Translations under genes and position numbers: made by a program | From: CAWBJO01 sp963789175 | Lineage (GTDB): Bacteria; Pseudomonadota; Alphaproteobacteria; Rhizobiales; Aestuariivirgaceae | DNA: 64,000 bases | Assembly (NCBI GenBank): GCA_963789175.1 | Contig: CAWBJO010000008.1 | Coordinates: forward strand, 62,001 to 126,000 | Reading direction: 5' to 3' | Notes under the pieces: generated by a model | Database searches by the model: none | The model's input: the letters and a program-made list of their open reading frames with translations, nothing else | Told to the model about the DNA's origin: nothing | In this document: positions 54,103-62,177 of the stretch, in pieces | How positions within the stretch are numbered: the first letter of the stretch is position 1 | Layout: the number at the start of each line of letters is the position of its first letter

Positions 54103-54723
54103 ATGCCCCATGACGACCATGACCATGAGCATTCGGAGCTATCGGGTATGGCGCTCAGGGTCAGGACGCTCGAATCGCTCCTGACCGAGAAGGGCTACAT
54201 CGACCCCAAGGCTCTCGACGAGCTGGTGGAAACCTACGAGCACAAGGTCGGGCCGCGCAACGGCGCGCGCGTCGTTGCCCGAGCCTGGGTCGACACCGCT
54301 TTTCGCAAATGGCTGTTCGAGGATGCCACGGCTGCCATCGCCTCGCTCGGATTCACCGGGCGCCAGGGTGAGGACATGGTGGCGCTCGAGAACACGCCGC
54401 GCGTCCACAACATGGTCGTCTGCACCCTGTGCTCCTGCTATCCATGGCCGACGCTCGGCCTGCCGCCGGTCTGGTACAAGTCGGCGCCCTATCGGTCCCG
54501 CGCCGTTCAGGATCCGCGCAGCGTCCTCGCCGAGTTCGGCGTCGCGCTTCCCGACGACACGGAGGTGCGGGTTTGGGACTCGACGGCCGAGATCCGCTAT
54601 CTCGTCGTTCCCCTGCGCCCGGACGATACCGAGGGCTGGAGCGAGGATCGCCTCGCGAACCTCGTCACGCGCGATTCCATGATCGGCACCGGGCTGGCGC
54701 TTTCTCCCGCGTCGCAGCCATGA
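54103..54723 (+). CDS. nthA: Nitrile hydratase alpha subunit, cobalt type
   Basis: A 206-residue subunit that hydrates nitriles to amides with the beta subunit. The metal motif is VCTLCSC (Cys107, Cys110, Cys112); Thr after the first Cys marks the cobalt type, where iron enzymes have Ser. The N-terminus is His/Asp-rich (HDDHDHEH). The C-terminal DSTAEIRYLVVPLRP block is typical. The stop overlaps the beta subunit start as ATGA. Two of the cysteines are expected to be oxidised in the mature enzyme. Confidence 0.95.
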   Translation: MPHDDHDHEHSELSGMALRVRTLESLLTEKGYIDPKALDELVETYEHKVGPRNGARVVARAWVDTAFRKWLFEDATAAIASLGFTGRQGEDMVALENTPRVHNMVVCTLCSCYPWPTLGLPPVWYKSAPYRSRAVQDPRSVLAEFGVALPDDTEVRVWDSTAEIRYLVVPLRPDDTEGWSEDRLANLVTRDSMIGTGLALSPASQP

Positions 54724-55373
54724 ACGGCGTCCACGACATGGGCGGCCTGATGGGCTTCGGTCCCATCGCGCCGGAGACGGACGAGCCCGTCTTCCATGCT
54801 CCCTGGGAGCGCCGCGCCTTCGGCCTCACCCTCGCGGTCGGCGCGACCGGCCTGTGGAATCTCGACATCACCCGCCACACGCGCGAAACGCTTCCGCCCG
54901 AGCAGTATTTGTCGTCGAGCTACTACCAGATTTGGCTCGCCGCCATGACGCGCCTCATCCTCCGTTACGGTCTCGTCGCACCGGAGGAGATCGAGGCCGC
55001 ACGCATGCTCGAACCGCCCCGCCAGGTGAACGGCAAGCTCGACGCGAAGGAAGTTGCCGCCGTCCTCGCCCGCGGCGGATCCTGCCGCCGCCCGGCTTCG
55101 GGCAAGGCCGCCTACGGCGTGGGCGGCCGCGTGCGGGCGCGCAACGTCCATCCGCCTGGTCATACCCGCCTCCCCCGCTATGTCCGCGGTCATGTCGGCG
55201 AGATCGTGCGCGTGCACGGCACCTTCATCTATCCCGACTCCAATGCCCACGGAAGCGGTCCGGACCCGCAATGGCTCTACGCGGTACGGTTCGAAGGCCG
55301 CGAACTGTGGGGCGAAGCGCGCCGCGACAGTGTCATCGTCGATCTCTGGGAGCCCTATCTTGAAACTGCCTGA
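54720..55373 (+). CDS. nthB: Nitrile hydratase beta subunit
   Basis: A 217-residue beta subunit. The opening MNGVHDMGGLMGFGPI is the usual start. Typical blocks are FHAPWERRAFGLT, YYQIWLAAM and, near the end, the GDRVRARN-like VGGRVRARNVHPPGHTRLPRY and GTFIYPDSNAHG. It forms the alpha-beta dimer with NthA and shapes the active-site pocket. The start is coupled to nthA and the end overlaps the activator gene by 14 bases. Confidence 0.93.
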   Translation: MNGVHDMGGLMGFGPIAPETDEPVFHAPWERRAFGLTLAVGATGLWNLDITRHTRETLPPEQYLSSSYYQIWLAAMTRLILRYGLVAPEEIEAARMLEPPRQVNGKLDAKEVAAVLARGGSCRRPASGKAAYGVGGRVRARNVHPPGHTRLPRYVRGHVGEIVRVHGTFIYPDSNAHGSGPDPQWLYAVRFEGRELWGEARRDSVIVDLWEPYLETA

Positions 55374-55731
55374 CGAGCCCGCGGTCTTCGTCGAGCCCTG
55401 GCAGGCGCAGGCCTTCGCCATGGCCGTGAAGCTTCACGAGGTCGGACTGTTCACATGGGTTGAATGGTCCGACGCGCTCGCCGCCGAGATCGGGGCGAAC
55501 CCGGCGCTCGATGACGGGGTGCACTACTACGAGCACTGGATGTCGGCGCTCGAGAAGCTCGTTGCCGCCAAGGGCGCGGTCTCGGATAGCGAACTGGACG
55601 AGCGCTCCGAGGCCTGGCAGGCCGCCGCCCGCGCCACGCCGCATGGCCAGCCGATCGAACTCAGCCGATCGTCGCAAAACCGGGAAACATCTCCAGGAGC
55701 CAGTAGGAGAGCGACTGCATCGAGCCGGTGA
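55360..55731 (+). CDS. Nitrile hydratase accessory (activator) protein
   Basis: A 123-residue protein of the nitrile hydratase accessory family, which delivers cobalt to the alpha subunit by self-subunit swapping. It resembles a truncated beta subunit: EPWQAQAFAMAVKLHEVGLF, FTWVEWSDALAAEI and YYEHWMSALEKLVAAKG. The start is TTG at 55360, with GGGAG upstream, inside the end of nthB. The last 24 residues or so are unlike the family and are read through the 3' end of ccdA, so the stop may have been lost and shifted downstream. Confidence 0.82.
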   Translation: MKLPDEPAVFVEPWQAQAFAMAVKLHEVGLFTWVEWSDALAAEIGANPALDDGVHYYEHWMSALEKLVAAKGAVSDSELDERSEAWQAAARATPHGQPIELSRSSQNRETSPGASRRATASSR

Positions 55732-56401
55732 GGAACATGACGCCGGTGCCGATCAGGAGCACCCCCATGACCTTCTCGACCCATGCGACGTGCTTTCGGA
55801 AGCGGCCATGCAATCCGAAGAAGGTTCCGAGGAACAGTGCCGCCGCCAGGAACGGCACGCCGAGTCCCGCGGAGTAGACCGCAAGCAGGAACGCGCCATG
55901 GGCGACGCTCTCCGTTCCGGCGGCGACCGCCAGGATCGCGGCGAGCACCGGTCCGATGCAGGGCGTCCACCCGAAGGCGAAGGCGAGCCCGATGAGATAG
56001 GCTCCGATGAGGCCGGCGGACGGCATCTCGTGCGCCACCCGGGCTTGGCGATAGAGAACCTTGAGCTTGAGGAGGCCGACGAAATGAAGGCCCATGAGGA
56101 TGATCACCACCCCCGAGATCTTGGCGAGGATCAGCATGTGCTCGCGCAGCAGCTGACCCACCGCCGACGCCGTCGCGCCGAGCGTCACGAAGACGGTCGA
56201 GAATCCGAGGATGAACAGGACGGCGGCCGCCGCGACTTCCGACGTCCTGATCCCCTCCTTGCCGTCCGTTTGGGAGAGTTCGTCGAGCGAGTAGCCGGTG
56301 ATGTAACAAAGATAGGGCGGCACCAGCGGCAGGACGCAGGGCGACAGGAAGCTCAGGATGCCTGCCAGGAAGGCGGCGCCGATCGTTACGTCCATGGCCA
56401 T
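55661..56401 (-). CDS. ccdA: Cytochrome c biogenesis protein CcdA
   Basis: A 246-residue inner-membrane protein with six helices. The two redox cysteines are in SFLSPCVLPLVPPYL and in FGWTPCIGPVLAAIL, as in all CcdA/DsbD-like transporters. It carries reducing power across the membrane to the haem-attachment pathway. An ATG pair at 56401 and 56395 is available. It overlaps the nitrile hydratase activator tail to tail by 71 bases, which is large. No thioredoxin-like partner is adjacent. Confidence 0.9.
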   Translation of the reverse strand: MAMDVTIGAAFLAGILSFLSPCVLPLVPPYLCYITGYSLDELSQTDGKEGIRTSEVAAAAVLFILGFSTVFVTLGATASAVGQLLREHMLILAKISGVVIILMGLHFVGLLKLKVLYRQARVAHEMPSAGLIGAYLIGLAFAFGWTPCIGPVLAAILAVAAGTESVAHGAFLLAVYSAGLGVPFLAAALFLGTFFGLHGRFRKHVAWVEKVMGVLLIGTGVMFLTGSMQSLSYWLLEMFPGFATIG

Positions 56402-56561
56402 GCCGAGTCTGTGGGAAATCCTTGGTTCGATGGGGCATACGGCGGGCCGGCAGCCCTGGCAACTCACTTCGTGTCACACCTTCGTAAGACCCCGCACTTC
56501 ACTTTCCGGCCTCATTTCCCCATTATCCGGCCTTTCCGCCCCTTGGACCGATGACGCGGAC

Positions 56562-58262
56562 GTGAAGGCTTTGCCACGATTTCTCGCCGCCCTGCTTGCA
56601 TTTTGCGCCGCCGCGCTGGCCGCCGGCCCGGCGACGGCCCATCCGCATGTGTGGATCGATTCGAAGACCGACGTGATCTTCGACGATGCCGGGCGGATCG
56701 TCGCGATCGGCCATGAATGGACCATGGACGAGGCATACACGAACATGGCCGTCGACGGGCTCGATACCGACAGGGACGGGAGCTACTCCGAGCAGGAGCT
56801 CGAGCCGCTGACCCGCGAGAACCTCGATTCCCTAAAGGACTTCGGCTATTTCACGTCGCTCGCGGCAGGCGGGCAGGAGCTCGCATTCAAGGCGCCGGTC
56901 GAGGCGGGCCAGCTCGTCGTCGGCGGCCGCGCCAAGCTCCACTTCAAGCTGCCGCTGGCAGAGCCGCTCGACCCGAAGACCGCCGGCATCGAGCTCAAGG
57001 TCTACGATCCGGAATATTTCATCGCCATCGACTTCGCCGGCGAATCGGCCGTGGCCGCGCTCGGGCCGGTTCCTTCCGGATGCAGCGTGACGCTCGAGGA
57101 ACCGCGCAGCGACCAGGCGACGAGCGACACCCGCTCCATGCTTGCGACCAAGGGGGTCGACTGGCAGCCCGATCCGAACGAGAACTTCGGCTCGCTCTTC
57201 GCCCGCCCCATCGCGGTGCGATGCGCCGGTGCCGCATTGCCCGCCGCGCCATCGCCCGCCGCCGAACCGCAGCCGCAGCAGGCCGCGGCAACCGATCTCT
57301 CGTCCCGCACGCTGGTGCCGAAAAGGACCGACGCGGGCGCCGTGGTCGTGCCGTCCTTCTGGCACGATCCCGGCGGCAACATCGCCGCCCGCCAGCGCAT
57401 CTTCTATCAGCGGATCAACGCCACCCTGCAGCAGATCAAGGCCGGGAACTCGCTCCACGCGGCGCTGCTGCTCGTGCTCTTGAGCTTCGGCTACGGCGTG
57501 TTTCATGCGGCCGGTCCCGGCCACGGCAAGACGGTGATCTCGAGCTGGCTTCTCGCCACCGAGGAGCAGCTGCGGCGCGGCATCCTGGTCGCCTTCACGA
57601 GCGCGATCGTCCAGGCCGGCTCCGCCATCGTCATCGTGACGGCCGTGCTCCTCCTCGCCAATGCCGCCGGCTCGACCGCCCGCACCGTCGCATCGGTCGC
57701 CGAAGCGGCGAGCTACGTGCTCATAGCACTTCTCGGCGTCTTCCTGATCCTGCAGGCACTCCGCCAGCTCGTGCCCTCGATCGCGCGTCCGCGAACGCTC
57801 GCCGTCGGCGCCGCCGCCGGCCATGCCGGCCACGGTCGTGTCGGTCACGGCCATGCGGCCCATGTTCACGACGAGACCTGCGGCCATGCCCATCTTCCGA
57901 CCGCCCGCGATGTCGGCGGCGGCTGGTCGCTTGCCCGCCTGTTCTCCCTCTCCTTCGCGGTGGGCCTCAGGCCATGCACCGGAGCGATCCTCGCCCTTCT
58001 CTTCGCCCAGGCCATCGGCATCTACTGGGCAGGCGTCACGGCGACGCTCGTCATGGCGCTCGGCACCGCCATCACCGTCTCCGCCATCGCCGCGCTGGCC
58101 GTGTTCGCCCGGAGGTTCGCGCTGCGCCTCGCCGGCAGTGGCGCCCAGGGCCGCTTGAACGGCGTTCTCATCGGCATCAAGCTCGCCGCCGGCGCCCTCA
58201 TCGCCTTCCTCGGCGTGAGCCTTCTCGTCGCCTCGCTCGGCGGCAGCGCGGGCACCTTCTAG
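56562..58262 (+). CDS. DUF1007-NicO fusion, nickel/cobalt transporter-like
   Basis: A 566-residue fusion. The N-terminal part is an exported DUF1007 domain (signal peptide about 1-26, then HPHVWIDSKTD) with a canonical EF-hand loop at 68-79 (Asp68, Asp70, Asp72, Gly73, Tyr75, Glu79). The C-terminal half is a NicO transporter with about six helices: YGVFHAAGPGHGKTVISSW, a His-rich loop (about 490-520), then GLRPCTGAILALLFAQA. Start GTG at 56562 is the best fit, with no strong ribosome binding site. It probably moves Ni or Co; the sense of transport is unknown. The stop overlaps the next start (TAGTG). Confidence 0.82.
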   Translation: MKALPRFLAALLAFCAAALAAGPATAHPHVWIDSKTDVIFDDAGRIVAIGHEWTMDEAYTNMAVDGLDTDRDGSYSEQELEPLTRENLDSLKDFGYFTSLAAGGQELAFKAPVEAGQLVVGGRAKLHFKLPLAEPLDPKTAGIELKVYDPEYFIAIDFAGESAVAALGPVPSGCSVTLEEPRSDQATSDTRSMLATKGVDWQPDPNENFGSLFARPIAVRCAGAALPAAPSPAAEPQPQQAAATDLSSRTLVPKRTDAGAVVVPSFWHDPGGNIAARQRIFYQRINATLQQIKAGNSLHAALLLVLLSFGYGVFHAAGPGHGKTVISSWLLATEEQLRRGILVAFTSAIVQAGSAIVIVTAVLLLANAAGSTARTVASVAEAASYVLIALLGVFLILQALRQLVPSIARPRTLAVGAAAGHAGHGRVGHGHAAHVHDETCGHAHLPTARDVGGGWSLARLFSLSFAVGLRPCTGAILALLFAQAIGIYWAGVTATLVMALGTAITVSAIAALAVFARRFALRLAGSGAQGRLNGVLIGIKLAAGALIAFLGVSLLVASLGGSAGTF

Positions 58263-59695
58263 TGGCGTCGACCTTCGACGCGGTCATCCGGGGCGCATGG
58301 ATCTACGACGGCTCGGGCCGTCCGCCGGCCGTCGGCGATGTCGGCGTGCGCGGCGACAGGATCGCAAGCCTGGGCTCGCTGCCGCTCGGTGCCGGAGGCG
58401 AGGAGATCGACGGCCGCGGCCTCGCGCTGGCGCCCGGCTTCATCGACACCCACACCCACGACGACCGCGCCCTTCTGTCGACCGACATGGCCTTCAAGGC
58501 CAGCCAGGGAGTGACCACTGTCGTGGCCGGCAACTGCGGCATCTCGCTTGCGCCCCTGAAGCTCGACGGCGATCCGCCGCCGCCCCTCAATCTCATCGGC
58601 GGGCGCGGTGACTATCGCTTCGAGACCTTTGCCGACTATCTCGATGCGTTGCGTGAAAGCGGCATCGCCGTCAACGCCGCCTGTCTGCTCGGTCACTCCA
58701 CCTTGCGCGTCGCCGCCATGGACCGCCTCGACCGCCCGGCGACGAAAGGCGAGCTCCGCGAGATGCAGCGCCGGGCGACGGATGCGCTTGCCGCCGGAGC
58801 CATCGGCTTTTCGACCGGCCTCGAATATCCTCCCGCCCGCGCCGCCCCGCCGGAAGAGGTCATCGCCCTGGCGAGCCTCTGCGCCTCCTCGGGCGGCATC
58901 TACACGACCCACATGCGCGACGAGGGCGACCATGTCGACCGCTCGCTCGCCGAATCCTTTGCGATCGCGGAAGGAGCGGGCGTGCCCCTCCTCATCTCCC
59001 ATCACAAATGCTGCGGCTTGAGCAACCACGGCCGCTCGACGGCGACGCTCGCCCAGATCGCTTCGGCGAGCGAGCGCCATCCCGTCTCGCTCGATCTCTA
59101 TCCCTATGCCGCCTCCTCGACCATCCTGCGCAAGCAGTGGGTGACCGACGCCATGCGGACCCTCGTCACTTGGTCGACGCCGTGTCCGGAGATGAACGGC
59201 CGCGACCTCCGCGATATCGCGAAGGACTGGAACCTGTCGCTCGATGACGCGATCGACAGGCTGAGCCCGGCCGGCGCCATCTATTTCGACATGGACGAGG
59301 CGGACGTGCGGCGCATCATGTCTTTCCCGTCCGCCATGATCGGCTCCGACGGCCTGCCCCACGACGCCCATCCCCATCCGCGCCTGTGGGGCACGTTCCC
59401 CCGCGTCCTCGGCCACTATGCGCGTGACGTCGGGCTCTTTCCGCTGGAAGAGGCGATTCGCAAGATGACGAGCCTCCCCGCTGCGACCTTCGGACTTGAG
59501 GATCGTGGTGTGATTCGCGACGGCGGCTTCGCCGATCTCGTTCTTTTCGACCCCCGCACCGTCCTCGACCGGGCCAGTTTCGAGCGGCCCGATGTGCCCG
59601 CCGACGGCATTCTCCATGTCTGGGTGAACGGCGCCTGCGTGTGGCGGGACGGCTGCCGAACCGCTGCCCGCCCCGGCCACGTCCTGAAGCATTGA
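58262..59695 (+). CDS. D-aminoacylase / N-acyl-D-amino-acid deacylase family protein
   Basis: A 477-residue amidohydrolase. Metal ligands are in APGFIDTHTHDD (near 58-70), LLISHHKCC and near DGLPHDAHPHPR; the conserved Cys appears in VVAGNCGIS. It hydrolyses N-acyl-D-amino acids or related amides. GTG at 58262 overlaps the previous stop, so the gene is translated with the transporter. Neighbouring metal transport suits a metalloenzyme, but no direct link is known. The exact substrate is open. Confidence 0.85.
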   Translation: MASTFDAVIRGAWIYDGSGRPPAVGDVGVRGDRIASLGSLPLGAGGEEIDGRGLALAPGFIDTHTHDDRALLSTDMAFKASQGVTTVVAGNCGISLAPLKLDGDPPPPLNLIGGRGDYRFETFADYLDALRESGIAVNAACLLGHSTLRVAAMDRLDRPATKGELREMQRRATDALAAGAIGFSTGLEYPPARAAPPEEVIALASLCASSGGIYTTHMRDEGDHVDRSLAESFAIAEGAGVPLLISHHKCCGLSNHGRSTATLAQIASASERHPVSLDLYPYAASSTILRKQWVTDAMRTLVTWSTPCPEMNGRDLRDIAKDWNLSLDDAIDRLSPAGAIYFDMDEADVRRIMSFPSAMIGSDGLPHDAHPHPRLWGTFPRVLGHYARDVGLFPLEEAIRKMTSLPAATFGLEDRGVIRDGGFADLVLFDPRTVLDRASFERPDVPADGILHVWVNGACVWRDGCRTAARPGHVLKH

Positions 59696-59808
59696 CGCAG
59701 CGTCCTCGGGTAAAGCCTTGAGGACGCTCGGCTTTTCCACAGGATTTCTCGCCCCCTCGGGCCGGTCCCTGAGTCAACTCGCTTGACTCTGGTGTCGAGT
59801 CGGCACTA

Positions 59809-59823
59809 GAACAAAACAGGAAC
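59809..59823 (+). promoter_or_regulatory. SOS (LexA) box before imuA
   Basis: The sequence is GAAC, seven bases, GAAC (59809-59812 and 59820-59823), the alphaproteobacterial LexA pattern. It lies 15 bases before the imuA ATG, so it can block transcription. It makes the whole imuA-imuB-dnaE2 set DNA-damage inducible. Confidence 0.85.
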
Positions 59824-59838
59824 TAGAAACGTTAGGCC

Positions 59839-60735
59839 ATGATGCCCACGCCTGCGCCGAGTGCTGCTGTGGGGAGGCGGACTGTTGCCTCCGAGAACCG
59901 CCCCGGGGCCGAACGTCCGGCCCTGCTGGCGGCCTTGCGGGCCTGCATCGCGGGCATCGAGAAGCGGCCCTTGAGCCTCGATCCGGACTTACCTCCTGCT
60001 CCGGCCTGGGGATTGGGGGAAGCCGGCATCGACCGTCACCTGCCGGAAGCCGGCCTCGGGCCGGATGCCGTTCATGAGATCGCCGCCGCCCGCTACGGCG
60101 ACACGCCGGCCGCCATGGGCTTTGCCGCCACCCTCGCCCTGCGCCGCCTGCTGATGCCCGGGCAGAAGCGGCGTCCGCTTCTCTGGGCCCGCTCCCGCCG
60201 CGACAATGCCGAGTGGGGGAAGCTTTACGGCCACGGCCTCGTGGCGCTGGGCCTGCCGCGCGACCGGCTCCTGACCGTCACGCTCGACAAGCCCGATGCC
60301 CTGCTGTGGACCATCGAGGAGGCCGTGCGCTCCAGCGCCCTTGCCGCCGTCATTGCCGATACGGATGCACGCATCATGAGCCTTGCGGTCACGCGCCGCC
60401 TCAGCCTCGCCGCCGAAGCGGGGGCAACGCCGCTCCTCCTCGTCTTCTCCCATCCGGTGACGGGCGGCACGGCGGCTCTGTCCCGCTGGCAGGTGAAGGC
60501 GCTCGCTTCCTCGCGGCCGCCTTTCGATTGCGATGCACCGGGCCCCCCTGCCTGGGGGCTCACCCTGGAACGGTGCCGGGGAGGCAGACCCGGCCAATGG
60601 ATGGCGGAATGGGATCATGCGACGCATCGTTTCTCTTTGGTTGCCGCGCTTTCCGGTGGAAAGGCTGAATCGCGCCCTGAAGCAGGAGGGGCTTTCCGCC
60701 CTGAACGTTCCAGGCCAGGCGTTCGTGCTGGTTGA
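59839..60735 (+). CDS. imuA: ImuA, mutagenesis cassette protein
   Basis: A 298-residue RecA-like protein lacking the Walker A motif, matching alphaproteobacterial ImuA. The pattern includes PPAPAWGLGEAGIDRHLPEA, AAMGFAATLALRRLLM, RPLLWARSRRDNAEWGKLYG and the GLPRDRLLTVTLDKPDALLW region. The C-terminal end (GGRPGQWMAEWDH) and its last 118 bases overlap imuB, as in other cassettes. It works with ImuB and DnaE2 in damage-induced mutagenesis. ATG at 59839. Confidence 0.9.
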   Translation: MMPTPAPSAAVGRRTVASENRPGAERPALLAALRACIAGIEKRPLSLDPDLPPAPAWGLGEAGIDRHLPEAGLGPDAVHEIAAARYGDTPAAMGFAATLALRRLLMPGQKRRPLLWARSRRDNAEWGKLYGHGLVALGLPRDRLLTVTLDKPDALLWTIEEAVRSSALAAVIADTDARIMSLAVTRRLSLAAEAGATPLLLVFSHPVTGGTAALSRWQVKALASSRPPFDCDAPGPPAWGLTLERCRGGRPGQWMAEWDHATHRFSLVAALSGGKAESRPEAGGAFRPERSRPGVRAG

Positions 60736-62167
60736 GTCCGGTCCCAAGGGATTGCGCCTTGCGGCCTGCGACGAGGAGGCCTCCCATCTCGGCCTGCGGC
60801 CGGGCCAGCGTCTCGCCGATGCCCGCGCCCAGGTGCCCGACCTCGCCTCGAGCCTCCATGAGCCGGAGAAGGACCTGAAGGCGCTTCTCGCCCTCGCCCG
60901 CTGGTGCGAGCGCTGGAGTCCGTGGATCGCGCCCGAGGCCCCCGACGGGCTCGTCCTCGACGTGACGGGCATCGCCCATCTCTTCGGCGGCGAGGAGATG
61001 CTGCTCGCCGACATGCGCGAGCGCTTTGATCGCGTGGGCTTTCAGGTTCGCCTGGGTCTCGCCGGCACGCTCGGCGCCGCCTGGGCCCTCGCCCGCTTTT
61101 CGTCGCGCCACGCGGCCGTGGCGGCGGAAGGCCGGGAGCGCGAGGAGCTGAAGCCCTATCCCGTCGAGGCGCTGCGGCTCGATCCGGAAACCGTGACCCT
61201 CCTGCGGCGCCTGGGCCTCAAGACCATCGGTTCCCTGTATTCCATTCCCCGCGGCGAGCTGGTGCGCCGCTTTCACGGCAGCGTGCAGTCGGCGCAGGTC
61301 ATTCTTCGCATCGACCAGGCCCTGGGCCTGAGCGACGAACCGCTGTCGCCCATGCGGCCGCCGCCGCTTCACTCCGTCCGCCATGCCGTCATGGATCCCC
61401 TTCTCACCTCCGAGGCCATCGCCGGCATCCTCGATCTTCTCGTCGGCCGGCTGTGCCACAAGCTCGAACGCGCCGGCGAGGGGGCCACCCGTCTGTCGCT
61501 CAGGCTCTACCGCACCGACGGCTCGCGCATCCTCCTCACCGCCGGCCTCGCCTCGCCCTCCGACGATCCTCTCCACGTCGCCCGCCTCCTGCGGTCGAAG
61601 CTCGACAAGGTCGATGCCGGCTTCGGCATCGATGCCATGAGCCTCGATGCCGAGGAGACCGCCTTCATCGAGCCCTTCGACCCGGGCTTCCTCGAAGACG
61701 GCGCCGCCTTCGCCCATGACTTCGCCGAGCTCGCCGACCGCATCGCGAACCGCCACGGGGAAGCCCGCCTCGGCCGGCTCGAGGCCGTCGAGCGTCACCG
61801 GCCGGAGGCGGCCGAGCGGCTGCAATCTCCCTTTCTCCAGTCGGGCTCCCTCGCCGAGCTCGACGACCGCAGCCGGCCGTTGACCCTGCTCGATCGCCCC
61901 GAGGAGATTTCCGTCATGGCCGAAGTGCCCGACGGTCCGCCTCTGCGTTTCGTCTGGCGGCGCGTGTCGCATCGCGTGTTGCGGGTCGAAGGGCCGGAGC
62001 GCATCGCCTCGGAATGGTGGCGGGGCGACGGCGAGGGAAAGCCGCCGCGCGACTACTACGTCGTCGAGGACGAGGGCGGCCGCCGCTTCTGGCTCTTCCG
62101 CGAAGGAATTTACGGCGACCCGCTTGCTCCTTCGCCGGCCTGGTTCATGCACGGGCTTCTGGCCTGA
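60617..62167 (+). CDS. imuB: ImuB, Y-family polymerase-like protein without catalytic residues
   Basis: A 516-residue Y-family relative. The first strand reads MRRIVSLWLPRFPVERL, where active polymerases have a DMDAFF-type motif; the second metal motif is LDVTGIAHLFGG, without the Ser-Asp-Glu pair. This loss is normal for ImuB, which acts as an adaptor that binds DnaE2 and the beta clamp. The start ATG at 60617 overlaps imuA by 119 bases. Confidence 0.93.
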   Translation: MRRIVSLWLPRFPVERLNRALKQEGLSALNVPGQAFVLVESGPKGLRLAACDEEASHLGLRPGQRLADARAQVPDLASSLHEPEKDLKALLALARWCERWSPWIAPEAPDGLVLDVTGIAHLFGGEEMLLADMRERFDRVGFQVRLGLAGTLGAAWALARFSSRHAAVAAEGREREELKPYPVEALRLDPETVTLLRRLGLKTIGSLYSIPRGELVRRFHGSVQSAQVILRIDQALGLSDEPLSPMRPPPLHSVRHAVMDPLLTSEAIAGILDLLVGRLCHKLERAGEGATRLSLRLYRTDGSRILLTAGLASPSDDPLHVARLLRSKLDKVDAGFGIDAMSLDAEETAFIEPFDPGFLEDGAAFAHDFAELADRIANRHGEARLGRLEAVERHRPEAAERLQSPFLQSGSLAELDDRSRPLTLLDRPEEISVMAEVPDGPPLRFVWRRVSHRVLRVEGPERIASEWWRGDGEGKPPRDYYVVEDEGGRRFWLFREGIYGDPLAPSPAWFMHGLLA

Positions 62168-62177
62168 AGGCGGGCGA

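Noticed and set aside
60560..62152. 530-residue minus-strand frame opposite imuB
   Set aside because: Shadow of imuB; no motif.
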